From Acetobacteraceae bacterium (lineage in GTDB: Bacteria > Pseudomonadota > Alphaproteobacteria > Acetobacterales > Acetobacteraceae), in NCBI GenBank assembly GCA_024280945.1, contig JAMXLO010000151.1, positions 1-64,000 of the forward strand: a stretch of DNA of 64,000 bases, read 5' to 3'. Positions 54,915 through 63,970 of the stretch are shown piece by piece; within the stretch, counting starts at the first letter, position 1, and every line of letters begins with the position of its first letter. The position numbers and the translations under genes were made by a program. The notes under the pieces are model-generated. The model had not been told where the DNA came from. It saw only the letters and a program-made list of their open reading frames with translations, and ran no database searches.

Positions 54915-55937
54915 CTACCCCGGATCGTGCCCCACCCGCACCAACATCTTGCCGAAGTTCCGCCCGCTCAAGATCCCGGCCAGAGCCTCCGGCGCATTTT
55001 CCAGCCCGTCATGAGTGTCCTCCCGATAGACCAGGCTGCCATCCGCCACCCAGGGAGCCGCCAGCGTGCGCCACTCCGCAAGTTTCTCCGGCTTGTCCGA
55101 GACGATGAACCCCTGGATCAGCACGCGCTTGCCGACCACGAAGCCGAGATTGGGGCCAGGCGGGAACTCGGCCTCGTTGTACTGAGACACCATGCCACAC
55201 ATCGCCACCCGGGCGAACGGGTTGAGCAGGTCGAACACAGCGGCCTGGACCGCGCCTCCGACATTCTCGAAGTAGGCGTCGATGCCGTTCGGACAGGCGG
55301 CCGACAGCTCGCGCCGAAGGTCGAGCGAACGATGATCGACACAGTCGTCGAAGCCCAGGCTGTCCTGGACCCACAGGCACTTCTCTGCCCCGCCCGCCAC
55401 CCCGACGACGCGGGCACCGGCCCGCTTGGCGAGCTGCCCGGCCACTGACCCGACCGCGCCAGAGGCCGCGGACACCACCACCGTCTCACCCTTCTGCGGC
55501 TGGCAGATCTCGCTGATGCCGCGATACGCCGTCGCCCCCGGCATTCCGAGCACGCCGAGATACGCCGACAGGGGTGCGGCATGCCGCGGCAGCTTCACCA
55601 ACCGCTCGCCGGGTGACAGACAATGGGTCTGCCAGCCACGCGCCCCGACCACCACATCGCCGGCGACGTAGTCCGGGTGCGCCGAGGTAAGGACTTCGCC
55701 GACGGTCTCTCCCGTCATCACGTCGCCGGGGCTCACCGGCTGCGCATAGGTCTGCTGCTCGCGCAGCCGCCCGCGCATGTAGGGATCGATCGACAGCCAG
55801 ATGGTCCGCGTGACCACCTCGCCCGCGGCAGGCTGCGGCACAGCGTCGTCACGGAACTCGAAATCATCGCGGCCTGGTGCGCCATGCGGGCGGCGTTTCA
55901 GCACGATCGAGCGGCGCGTTGTGGCAGTCTGACTCAT
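54915..55937 (-). CDS. NADP-dependent oxidoreductase, MDR/CurA type
   Basis: This 340-residue zinc-free medium-chain reductase resembles YncB/CurA and leukotriene B4 dehydrogenase-like enzymes that reduce conjugated enones. Recognisable are RRPHGAPGRDDFEFRDDAVP, IWLSIDPYMRGRLREQ, YLGVLGMPGATAYRGISEIC and VVSAASGAVGSVAGQLAKRA (cofactor site), then GIDAYFENVGGAVQAAVFDL and SQYNEAEFPPGPNLGFVVGK. It lies next to the GIY-YIG element on the other strand and is convergent with it. Probably detoxification; substrate unknown. Confidence 0.92.
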   Translation of the reverse strand: MSQTATTRRSIVLKRRPHGAPGRDDFEFRDDAVPQPAAGEVVTRTIWLSIDPYMRGRLREQQTYAQPVSPGDVMTGETVGEVLTSAHPDYVAGDVVVGARGWQTHCLSPGERLVKLPRHAAPLSAYLGVLGMPGATAYRGISEICQPQKGETVVVSAASGAVGSVAGQLAKRAGARVVGVAGGAEKCLWVQDSLGFDDCVDHRSLDLRRELSAACPNGIDAYFENVGGAVQAAVFDLLNPFARVAMCGMVSQYNEAEFPPGPNLGFVVGKRVLIQGFIVSDKPEKLAEWRTLAAPWVADGSLVYREDTHDGLENAPEALAGILSGRNFGKMLVRVGHDPG

Positions 55938-56039
55938 TGCAGGCTCCGCTGCTCCTGTTTCCCGTACGGAGATTACCCGATTCCAGTGATCTTCAACGCA
56001 TGCTGAATTCCGTGCGCGGTTCGGACAGGAGATTGCATC

Positions 56040-56159
56040 ATGCGCCAGCGCTCAACCGTCATCGCCCGGCGGACCGACGACGTCCAGCCCACGGCCATTC
56101 TGGGCGCTATGGGCGTGATCACCTTCTTGATGGTGACGTGGCTCGGACTGGTGCTGTAG
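56040..56159 (+). CDS. 39-residue single-pass membrane peptide
   Basis: ATG 56040 is preceded by AGGAG at eight bases. The peptide reads MRQRSTVIARRTDDVQPTA then ILGAMGVITFLMVTWLGLVL and a TAG stop. The charged N-terminus and a C-terminal hydrophobic segment of about 20 residues suggest a small inner-membrane protein of type II topology. It ends three bases before the convergent alcohol dehydrogenase stop. It is too short to be listed by usual size cutoffs, but the ribosome site, length and hydrophobicity support it. Function unknown. Confidence 0.62.
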   Translation: MRQRSTVIARRTDDVQPTAILGAMGVITFLMVTWLGLVL

Positions 56160-56162
56160 CGA

Positions 56163-57236
56163 TCAGGCAGCGTCCGATCGCAATATGAGCCGGCCAGTCA
56201 CTTTGCCGTCGCGCAGCCGCATCAGCGCGTCGTTCGCCTGGCTCTGCGGCACCATCGCAACCGGCAGCGCCGGCAGCCTGCCGTCCTGGGCCAGCTTCAC
56301 CAGCTCGCGCAGCTCCTTCGGATTGCCGACGTAGCTGCCCTGCACGGTCAACGCGCGGATCGCCATCAGTGGCAGCGGCACGGTGAGTTCGCCACCGAAC
56401 AACCCGACCTGTATCAGTTTGCCGCCCTTGCGCAGCGCATCGAAGGCGAAGCGTGCGGTTTGCGTGCCGTTGACCAGATCGATCACCGCGAGCACCGGGC
56501 CACCGGCGGCATCGACGATGCGCTGGGTCACGCCTTCGCCGCTGCCATCGACCACCTTGTGCGCACCCGCTTTCAGCGCAGCTTCGCGCTTTTCGGCGCT
56601 GATATCCACCACCACGATGTTCTGATGCTGCATCGCGCGCAGCACCGCGATTGCGTTGAGGCCCAGGCCACCCGCACCGACCAGCACGATTGCTTCGTTG
56701 GGCGGAAACTTGTCCCCTTGGGACATGACCTTGCGGATCGCAGAGTAGACGGTGATGCCGGAACACGCGTAGGTGGCCGCAACCCCTGGGTCGACCGTGC
56801 CAGGATCCACCAGGTGCCGCGGATGCGGCGCGATCACGTGCGTGCCGTAGCCGCCATTGGCATACACCCCGAGACTGCGCGGGGTGAGGCACATGTTGTC
56901 CTCTTCCGCCAGGCACTTCTCGCACTGGCCGCAGCCGAGCCATGGAAACACGATGCGCAGGTCGCCGACCTTCACTCCAGCGGCGTCCGGGCCAAGCTTC
57001 GCCACCCGGCCGACGATCTCGTGCCCCATCGCCAGCGGCAGCACCACGCCACGGTCTTTCAGCGACATTTTTCGCCCGCCGCCGATGTCGTAGTAGCCCT
57101 CCCAGATGTGCAGGTCCGAGTGGCAGACGCCGCAATGCGTCACCTCGATCAGCACCTCGGTGCCCTTGGGCTCCGGTGTCGGCAATTCGAGTTGCTGCAA
57201 CGGCTTGCCATTCTCGACCACGGCCCAGGCGCGCAT
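56163..57236 (-). CDS. Zinc-dependent alcohol dehydrogenase
   Basis: This 357-residue medium-chain dehydrogenase has catalytic zinc residues in THCGVCHSDLHIWEG and LAMGHEIVGRVAKLG, and structural zinc in WLGCGQCEKCLAEEDNMC (four Cys). The NAD site is VLVGAGGLGLNAIAVLRAMQ. The N-terminus MRAWAVVENGKPLQQLE is typical. GGAGG lies eight bases before the ATG at 57236. NAD-dependent oxidation of alcohols or reduction of aldehydes in the cytosol is expected. It precedes the 39-residue peptide gene, which is convergent. Confidence 0.94.
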   Translation of the reverse strand: MRAWAVVENGKPLQQLELPTPEPKGTEVLIEVTHCGVCHSDLHIWEGYYDIGGGRKMSLKDRGVVLPLAMGHEIVGRVAKLGPDAAGVKVGDLRIVFPWLGCGQCEKCLAEEDNMCLTPRSLGVYANGGYGTHVIAPHPRHLVDPGTVDPGVAATYACSGITVYSAIRKVMSQGDKFPPNEAIVLVGAGGLGLNAIAVLRAMQHQNIVVVDISAEKREAALKAGAHKVVDGSGEGVTQRIVDAAGGPVLAVIDLVNGTQTARFAFDALRKGGKLIQVGLFGGELTVPLPLMAIRALTVQGSYVGNPKELRELVKLAQDGRLPALPVAMVPQSQANDALMRLRDGKVTGRLILRSDAA

Positions 57237-57290
57237 GGGGAAAGCCTCCAATAGAAATCCGGCCGATGGATAACGCGCGACGGCGTCCGG

Positions 57291-58277
57291 TCAACCCCGC
57301 TTCGCCAGCGCTTGCGGATTGGTCACGCGCACCGGCTTTCCGTCGAGAAACGCCAGCGCATTCTCCACGCTTTGCGGATAGAACACGTCCCACGTTTCCT
57401 GCACGCCATAACCGAGGTGCGGGGTCATCACCACATTTGGCGCACTGCGCAACGGATGGTTGGCCGGCAGCGGTTCACGGTCGAATACATCGAGCGCCGC
57501 CACGATGCGGCGCGCCTGAACCGCCTCGATCAGTGCCTTCTCGTCAACGATCGGACCGCGCGAAGTGTTCACCAGGATCGCACCAGGCTTCATGCGTGCC
57601 AGATCCGCCGCACCGATCAGACCGCGTGTACGGTCCGACAGCACCAGATGAATGCTCACCGCATCTGACCGCGCCAGCAGCTCCTCCTTGGAGACCATAG
57701 ATGCACCCGCCGCCTGGGCGCGCTCTGGCGTCAGATTCTGACTCCAGGCGAGCAGGTCCATGTTCAGCGCCTTGCAGTAGCGCGCCATGTGCGAGCCTAG
57801 CCTCCCCAATCCGATCAACCCCATCGTCTTGCCGGCAAGCGCGTAACCGACCGGCACATCGTCCTGGAATTTTCCCGCACGGATGTTGGCATCGCCCGCC
57901 GGGATCGCGCGCGCGGCACTGATCAGCAAGCCGAGTGCGAGTTCAGCGGTTGCCGCCTCGTTGTTGCGGCCACCTGTCGTGTTGCACACCACGACGCCAC
58001 GCGCGGTGCAGGCCGCCGTGTCCAGCGACGCATTGCGCGCGCCGGTCATTCCCAACATGCGCAGCTTCGGCAGCCGGTTGATCAGCGAGGCTGGCAACGG
58101 CGTGCGTTCGCGCATCGACAGCACGATGTCGAAATCCGCCAGCTGTCGCGCTGCGTCGTCTTCGTTTTCGAACGCCTTGGCGAAGAAGACCACGTCGGTG
58201 CGGGCCTGCAACGGTGACCAGTCCGCGTTGGTCTTGGCCACACCCTGCCAGTCGTCCAGCACCGCCACCTTGGTCAT
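57291..58277 (-). CDS. D-2-hydroxyacid dehydrogenase
   Basis: This 328-residue NAD-dependent dehydrogenase resembles phosphoglycerate or hydroxyisocaproate dehydrogenases. The Rossmann motif is MGLIGLGRLGSHMARYCKAL. The catalytic set is in VNTSRGPIVDEKALIEAVQ (Arg), ALDVFDREPLP (Glu) and VMTPHLGYGVQETWD (His). GAGGAGG just before the ATG at 58277 fixes the start. It is divergent from the amidohydrolase gene at 58436. A role in hydroxy-acid metabolism within the catabolic group is likely. Confidence 0.93.
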   Translation of the reverse strand: MTKVAVLDDWQGVAKTNADWSPLQARTDVVFFAKAFENEDDAARQLADFDIVLSMRERTPLPASLINRLPKLRMLGMTGARNASLDTAACTARGVVVCNTTGGRNNEAATAELALGLLISAARAIPAGDANIRAGKFQDDVPVGYALAGKTMGLIGLGRLGSHMARYCKALNMDLLAWSQNLTPERAQAAGASMVSKEELLARSDAVSIHLVLSDRTRGLIGAADLARMKPGAILVNTSRGPIVDEKALIEAVQARRIVAALDVFDREPLPANHPLRSAPNVVMTPHLGYGVQETWDVFYPQSVENALAFLDGKPVRVTNPQALAKRG

Positions 58278-58435
58278 CCGCCGCCTCCTCGTTCTGTGCA
58301 GTACAGTTGCTGCGCGAGAACCTAGCCCGCGTAGCACGATATTGCGAGCAGCCGCCCTGGAGCGCGTAGCGTCGATTTCACCGCGCCGGCAGACTGCGCT
58401 AGCGTGTCCGAACCACAATGTTGCAGGGGATGGAA

Positions 58436-59509
58436 ATGGCGCATCCAGGCGATGCCAAGGGTGAATATCGTGGCCTGATTCATCGCAACGACGCCGATCT
58501 GAAGGCATGGCTTGCCAAACGGCCGACGGAACCCGCGCTGGAGCCGGATCTGCCGATCATCGATCCGCATCACCACTTCTGGGACACACCCCAACGTGGC
58601 CGCTATTTCCTGCCGGATTTGCTGGCCGATCTCGGCGGTGGCCACAACGTCGTGGCGACAGTGTTCCTCGAGTGCCAGGCGATGTACCGTAAGTCGGGCC
58701 CACCCGAAATGGCGCCCGTTGGCGAAGTCGAGTTCGTCAATGGCATTGCGGCGATGAGCGCATCCGGCAACTACGGTACATGCCGGGTCGCCGAGGCCAT
58801 CATCGGCCATGCCGACCTGACGTTAGGCGCTCGCGTGCGAGACGTGCTGGAGGCACAGATTGCCGTCGGTGGCGGACGCTTCCGCGGCATCCGCTACGGC
58901 GTGTCCTGGGACGCAAGCCCGGCGATCAGCAAATTCGTATCGCGCGTCGTGCCGCCGCATCTGGTGCTCGACGCGAAGTTTCGCGAAGGATTCGCGCAAC
59001 TCGCCAAGCTCGGGCTCAGCTTCGAGTCATGGCAATATCACCCGCAACTGCCGGATGCCGTCGATCTCGCGCGCGCCTTCCCCGATGCGACGATCATTTT
59101 GAATCATGTCGGCGGTGTACTCGGCGTCGGCCCCTATGCTGGACATCGACAGGAGATCCTCGCCAATTGGAAGCAATCCATCGGCGAACTTGCGAAATGT
59201 CCGAACGTCAACGTCAAGCTCGGCGGCATCGGCATGACCTCGTTCGGCTTCGACTTTCACGAGCGCGACGTTCCGCCGTCATCAGAAGAGCTTGCAGCGG
59301 CCTGGCGTCAGTTTGTCGAACCCTGCATCGAGGCATTCGGTGCCAGTCGCTGCATGTTCGAGAGCAATTTCCCGCCGGACAAGCAGTCGTGCGGCTACAC
59401 CGAACTGTGGAATGCGTTCAAGCGCATCACCGCTGGCGCATCATCGTCGGAAAAGCAGGCCTTGTACTCGGGAACGGCCGCCCGGGTTTACCGGCTCGCC
59501 CAGCCGTAG
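58436..59509 (+). CDS. Amidohydrolase-2 family (TIM-barrel) hydrolase/decarboxylase
   Basis: This 357-residue protein of the amidohydrolase 2 family shows DLPIIDPHHHFWDTPQRGRY (HxH), then FRGIRYGVSWDASPAISKFV and LSFESWQYHPQLPDAVDLAR. NVNVKLGGIGMTSFGFDFHE and CMFESNFPPDKQSCGYTELW supply the C-terminal ligands. It resembles LigI or PDC-like lactonases and decarboxylases acting on aromatic or keto acids. The frame starts at 58418; ATG 58436 is preferred because a GGGG site lies about eight bases upstream of it. Next gene is the divergent MFS transporter. Confidence 0.86.
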   Translation: MAHPGDAKGEYRGLIHRNDADLKAWLAKRPTEPALEPDLPIIDPHHHFWDTPQRGRYFLPDLLADLGGGHNVVATVFLECQAMYRKSGPPEMAPVGEVEFVNGIAAMSASGNYGTCRVAEAIIGHADLTLGARVRDVLEAQIAVGGGRFRGIRYGVSWDASPAISKFVSRVVPPHLVLDAKFREGFAQLAKLGLSFESWQYHPQLPDAVDLARAFPDATIILNHVGGVLGVGPYAGHRQEILANWKQSIGELAKCPNVNVKLGGIGMTSFGFDFHERDVPPSSEELAAAWRQFVEPCIEAFGASRCMFESNFPPDKQSCGYTELWNAFKRITAGASSSEKQALYSGTAARVYRLAQP

Positions 59510-59566
59510 ACCGCGTCGCGGCGCACTCGCGGCGGCGAACGCGCGCCGCCGCGGTGCTGGCACCCC

Positions 59567-60874
59567 TCATGTTGTCGCCGCGACCGTCCGTGGCTGACGC
59601 CGTCCAATGACGAGCACCGAGATCGTGCCGAGAGTGGCAACAGCGGCGATCGGCATCAGCGCCAACGGGAAGCTGCCGGTTTCCGCCTGAATATAACCGA
59701 TCAGCGAATTGAACACGAACCCTGACAGGTTGCCCAGCGCATTGATCTGCGCCAGCCCCGCCGCCGCTGATGCCGCCCCGAGCCACTCGGACGACAATGC
59801 CCAGAACGGACCCTTGCTGGCGTAGGTGCCGGCGGCAATCAGCGTCAACAGCGGGATCACCGCCCATAGGCTGCCTATGGCCCAGAACGTGCCAACCATC
59901 GCCAGCACCATCCAGGCCAACGGCAGCGCGTTGTGCCACACGCGTTCGCCGGTGCGATCCGAACTGCGTCCCCACAGGATCATCCACACGGCGGCGATTG
60001 CGAACGGCACCGAATTGAGCAGGCCGGTTTGCCAGTTGGTCAATCCGAACGATTTCACCAGCTGTGGCATCCAGAGTGCCAGCGAGGTAGATGCACCCGC
60101 CGCGCCCGAATACACCAAGGCCATGATCAGCACATACTTGTTGGTCAGCACGCGCCACACCGACTCGTGCGCAACGCGCGGTGCACGCCGGCGTTCCGCT
60201 TCAAGTTTCGTGATCAGCCATTGCTGTTGGTCGCGCGTCAGCCAGTTCGCATGTTCCGGTCGATCAGTCAGCCACGCGAATGCAGCGATTCCCAGCACCA
60301 CGGCAGGTATGGCTTCGAGGATGAAGATCCACTGCCAGCCACCCAGGCCGACGAGGCCATCCATATAGAGGATGGCACCGGAGATGGGCGACCCGATCAC
60401 TCCTGCCACGGGGATCGCCACCATGAATATGCCGACGATGATCGCCCGATAGTGCGCCGGGTACCAATACGTGATGTAAAGGATCACACCCGGAAAGAAT
60501 CCGGCCTCGGCAGCACCCAACAGAAAACGCAACACCAGAAACGATACAGGGCCACCGATCAAGGCAAACGCCGCCGATACCAGTCCCCAGGTGATCATGA
60601 TGCGCGCGATCCAGGTACGCGCGCCAAATCGTTCCAGTGCCAGATTACTCGGCACCTCCAGAAAGAAGTATCCAATGAAGAAGATGCCGGCACCCAAGCC
60701 GTAAGTCTTGGGATCGATGCCGACTGCCTTGTTCATTTGCAGCGCGGCAAAGCCGACGTTGACCCGGTCGATGTAGCAGATGAGATAAGCAAGCAGCAGA
60801 AACGGCATCAGGCGCCATGAAACGCGGCGCATCGTAGACGTCTCAGTATCCTCGGCGACGGCAAGAACAGACAT
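59567..60874 (-). CDS. MFS transporter, anion:cation symporter family
   Basis: This 435-residue twelve-helix transporter resembles the ACS family (D-galactonate, phthalate or 4-hydroxyphenylacetate transporters). It starts MSVLAVAEDTETSTMRRVSW. The line CYIDRVNVGFAALQMNKAVG (DRxNVGxAA) is the ACS signature, with FFIGYFFLEVPSNLALERFG, ARTWIARIMITWGLVSAAFA and AEAGFFPGVILYITYWYPAH. It probably imports an organic anion used by the surrounding catabolic genes. ATG 60874 has GAGGA upstream. Confidence 0.93.
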   Translation of the reverse strand: MSVLAVAEDTETSTMRRVSWRLMPFLLLAYLICYIDRVNVGFAALQMNKAVGIDPKTYGLGAGIFFIGYFFLEVPSNLALERFGARTWIARIMITWGLVSAAFALIGGPVSFLVLRFLLGAAEAGFFPGVILYITYWYPAHYRAIIVGIFMVAIPVAGVIGSPISGAILYMDGLVGLGGWQWIFILEAIPAVVLGIAAFAWLTDRPEHANWLTRDQQQWLITKLEAERRRAPRVAHESVWRVLTNKYVLIMALVYSGAAGASTSLALWMPQLVKSFGLTNWQTGLLNSVPFAIAAVWMILWGRSSDRTGERVWHNALPLAWMVLAMVGTFWAIGSLWAVIPLLTLIAAGTYASKGPFWALSSEWLGAASAAAGLAQINALGNLSGFVFNSLIGYIQAETGSFPLALMPIAAVATLGTISVLVIGRRQPRTVAATT

Positions 60875-61032
60875 TCCGGCTTCCTCTATGACCTTGGAGG
60901 CAAAGTAGCGTCCGCATCGTCGCAGGGCCAGAGCGCGGCAGCCGACAAGCGTGACTGCATTCCACCGTGGCGACTTCCCCCGCGTGTCCCGCCATGCCAC
61001 CGTGTGAGCATATCAGGGACAAGGATCATCGC

Positions 61033-62652
61033 ATGCCGCGCATGACCGGCGGAGAAGCCATCGTCGACAGCCTGCTGCGCCATGGCATTGACACGGTGTT
61101 CGGCCTGCCGGGCGTCCAGACATATGGCCTGTTCGACGCTTTCGCACGCGCATCGAACAGCCTGCGCCTGATCAACGCGCGCCACGAGCAGAGCACGGCG
61201 TACATGGCTCTGGGATACGCCTGCGCGACGGGTCGCCCCGCGGCCTATGCCGTGGTGCCCGGTCCCGGAGTGCTGAACACCACGGCCGCACTTGCCACTG
61301 CCTGGGGCGTGAACGCGCCGGTGCTGTGCCTGACCGGCCAGGTCCCAAGCATGATGATCGGCCGCGGTCGCGGCCAGCTGCATGAACTGCCCGACCAGCT
61401 TGCAACGCTTCGCAGCCTGTTGAAATGGGCGGAGCGTATCGAGCATCCCAGCCAGGCCTCGTATCTCACCGCACGTGCGTTTCAGGAAATGCAATCAGGT
61501 CGGCCCGGTCCCGTCGCATTGGAGATGCCGTGGGATCAGTTCGGCGCCTCGGCGGAAGTGACACCGCAGGAGCCGTTGGCACTGCATCCGAAACCGTTGC
61601 CCGATCCTGATCGCATCGCTGCCGCAGCCAAACTGCTGAGAGAGGCGAAGGCGCCGATGCTCTGGGTGGGTGGCGGTGCACTGCACGCAGCCGTTGAAAT
61701 CCGTGCGCTGGCCGAACGCATCAACGCGCCGGTGGTGTCGTTCCGTAGTGGTCGCGGCATCGTCGATGATCGCCATCCACTCGGCCTCACCATCGCTTCG
61801 GCCTACAAGCTTTGGCCGCAGACCGACGCACTGGTTGCGTTCGGCACGAGGCTGGAAGTGCCGATGTCGCGCTGGGGAGCCGCACCTCCCGGCCTCAAGA
61901 TCGCTCGCATCGACATCGACCCCGCCGAGATGCGCCGGCTCAAGACCGACATCCCGATCGTTGCCGATTCAGCCGACGCCGCGCGGGCCCTCGCCGCCAT
62001 CGTCACGCCGCGCAGCGAGCCCTCGCGCGCCGAAACCATTGCACGCGTCAAAGCCGAATCTGCACAGGCGATCCAGAAGGTGCAGCCGCAGATGTCATAC
62101 CTCGCGGCGATCCGCGATGTGCTGCCCGAGAACGGCATCCTCTGCGATGAAATGACCCAGGTCGGCTACGTCTCCTGGTTCGGCTTTCCTGTTCACGCAC
62201 CGCGTACGCTGATCACCTCGGGCTTCTCCGGTACTCTGGGTGCAGGCTTTCCTACCGCACTCGGCGTCAAGGTGGGGATGCCGGATCGGCCGGTGGTCGC
62301 GGTGACAGGCGATGGCGGCTTTCTGTTCGGCGGCGCCGAACTCGCAACCGCGGTGCAGTTCGGCATCAACCTCGTGACGATCCTGTTCAACAATGGCTCG
62401 TATGGCAACGTGCTGCGCGATCAGCGCCGCCTGTTCCAGGGCCGCGATGCCGGCTCGGTGCTGCGCAATCCGGACTTCCAGATGTACGCCAAGAGCTTCG
62501 GCGTACCATCGTGGCGTGCAAGCGACGCCGATGGCCTGCGCGGCGCGCTGCGCGAGGCATTGGCTGCCAACTCGCCCGCGCTCATCGAGGTGATGACCGA
62601 CATCACCCAGGAATACGCGCCATGGGAGTTCATCGCACCCGGGCGTGATTAA
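61033..62652 (+). CDS. Thiamine-pyrophosphate enzyme (acetolactate synthase-like)
   Basis: This 539-residue TPP-dependent enzyme resembles acetolactate synthase or benzoylformate decarboxylase-type decarboxylases. The N-terminal PYR domain has GLPGVQTYGLFDAFARASN and the catalytic Glu in NARHEQSTAYMALGYACATG. The C-terminal TPP domain has AVTGDGGFLFGGAELATAVQ (GDG) followed by NLVTILFNNGSYGNVLRDQR (NN) about 28 residues later. AAGGA lies seven bases before the ATG. It probably decarboxylates or condenses a keto acid from the same catabolic route. Its stop lies 20 bases before the next gene, so the two form an operon. Confidence 0.93.
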   Translation: MPRMTGGEAIVDSLLRHGIDTVFGLPGVQTYGLFDAFARASNSLRLINARHEQSTAYMALGYACATGRPAAYAVVPGPGVLNTTAALATAWGVNAPVLCLTGQVPSMMIGRGRGQLHELPDQLATLRSLLKWAERIEHPSQASYLTARAFQEMQSGRPGPVALEMPWDQFGASAEVTPQEPLALHPKPLPDPDRIAAAAKLLREAKAPMLWVGGGALHAAVEIRALAERINAPVVSFRSGRGIVDDRHPLGLTIASAYKLWPQTDALVAFGTRLEVPMSRWGAAPPGLKIARIDIDPAEMRRLKTDIPIVADSADAARALAAIVTPRSEPSRAETIARVKAESAQAIQKVQPQMSYLAAIRDVLPENGILCDEMTQVGYVSWFGFPVHAPRTLITSGFSGTLGAGFPTALGVKVGMPDRPVVAVTGDGGFLFGGAELATAVQFGINLVTILFNNGSYGNVLRDQRRLFQGRDAGSVLRNPDFQMYAKSFGVPSWRASDADGLRGALREALAANSPALIEVMTDITQEYAPWEFIAPGRD

Positions 62653-62671
62653 GGCCGCGGAGGAAAGAACC

Positions 62672-63970
62672 ATGAAATTCGGCATGTTCTACGAACACCA
62701 GTGCCCGCAGCCCTGGGGCGAAGATACCGAACGGCGGGTCATCCACGAGGCACTCGAGCAGGTTGAACTCGGGGACAAACTCGGCATCGACTATGTGTGG
62801 GAGGTCGAGCATCACTTCCTTGAGGAATATTCTCACTCCTCTGCGCCGGAGATCTTTCTCGCCGCATGTTCCCAGCGTACGCAACGCATCCGCCTGGGCC
62901 ATGGCATCGTGCTGATGCCGCCGAAATACAATCATCCGGCACGCGTCGCCGAACGCATGGCCACGCTCGACATCGTCTCGAATGGCCGCGCCGATTGGGG
63001 CACCGGCGAGTCAGCAACCGCGCTTGAGATGGAAGGCTTCGACATCCCGCCGGCCGAAAAGACCGCGATGTGGCGCGAGGCGACCGAACAGGCTGCCAAC
63101 ATGCTGGCAATGCGCCCCTACCCCGGTTACCGCGGCAAATACTTCGACATGCCCTGCCGCAACCTGGTGCCGAAGTCGGTGCAGAAGCCGCATCCCCCTA
63201 TCTGGGTCGCATGTTCCAGGCGCGAGACCATCCACCGCGCCGCACGTGCCGGCCTTGGCGCCTTGACGTTTGCCTTCCTGGAACCCGAGTTGGCCGCGAA
63301 ATGGGTGCAGGAATACTACGACATCATCCGCTCGTCCGATTGCGTGCCTCTGGGCCACAGCGTCAATCCGAACATCGCGCTGGTCACCGGGATGTCGTGC
63401 CATACCGACGAGCACGAGGCGATCCGCCGTGGCCTCGATGGCTTTCGCTTCTTCGGTTACTCGCTTGGCTATGTCGGCATCTTTGGCGATCACCGCCCAG
63501 GCATTACCAACATGTGGGAGCGCTTCCTGGAGGTGAAGGACCGGCTGCCGGACAATGCCGGTCGCGGCGGCATCGGCACCCCTGATCAGCTGCGCGCTCA
63601 TTTGCAGGCATACGAGGATGCCGGCGTCGACCAGGTCATCTTCGTGCAGCAGTCCGGTCGGAACCGGCACGAACATATCTGCGACTCACTCAAGCTGTTC
63701 GCCGACAGGCTGCTGCCCGACTTCAAGGCGCGCGATGCCGTGCGCGAGAGGCAGAAGCAGGTTGAGCTGGCGCCATTCATCGAACAGGCGCTGGCGCGCA
63801 AGCCGCGCATGCAGCCGATCGACCCGCAGGACATCCCTCTTGTCGAGTCGTTCGGACGCCGCGGCAGCGAGCAGCAAGCCCAGGTCACCAGCACCTTCGC
63901 CTCTGATCGTGGCGGCGCCATATCAATTCCGGCTGCGGATCCTCGCCTGGCCGCGGCCGGTCGCAGCTGA
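62672..63970 (+). CDS. LLM-class flavin-dependent monooxygenase
   Basis: This 432-residue luciferase-like protein begins MKFGMFYEHQCPQPWGEDTE. It has GIDYVWEVEHHFLEEYSHSS, QRIRLGHGIVLMPPKYNHPA and RMATLDIVSNGRADWGTGES as flavin-binding motifs. It is longer than the usual 330-360 residues, with about 60 extra residues at the C-terminus that look loosely folded (QQAQVTSTFASDRG). AGGA stands seven bases before the ATG at 62672, and it follows the TPP gene by 20 bases. Probably a flavin-dependent oxygenase for an organic acid or sulfonate. The last 30 bases of the window carry nothing. Confidence 0.9.
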   Translation: MKFGMFYEHQCPQPWGEDTERRVIHEALEQVELGDKLGIDYVWEVEHHFLEEYSHSSAPEIFLAACSQRTQRIRLGHGIVLMPPKYNHPARVAERMATLDIVSNGRADWGTGESATALEMEGFDIPPAEKTAMWREATEQAANMLAMRPYPGYRGKYFDMPCRNLVPKSVQKPHPPIWVACSRRETIHRAARAGLGALTFAFLEPELAAKWVQEYYDIIRSSDCVPLGHSVNPNIALVTGMSCHTDEHEAIRRGLDGFRFFGYSLGYVGIFGDHRPGITNMWERFLEVKDRLPDNAGRGGIGTPDQLRAHLQAYEDAGVDQVIFVQQSGRNRHEHICDSLKLFADRLLPDFKARDAVRERQKQVELAPFIEQALARKPRMQPIDPQDIPLVESFGRRGSEQQAQVTSTFASDRGGAISIPAADPRLAAAGRS

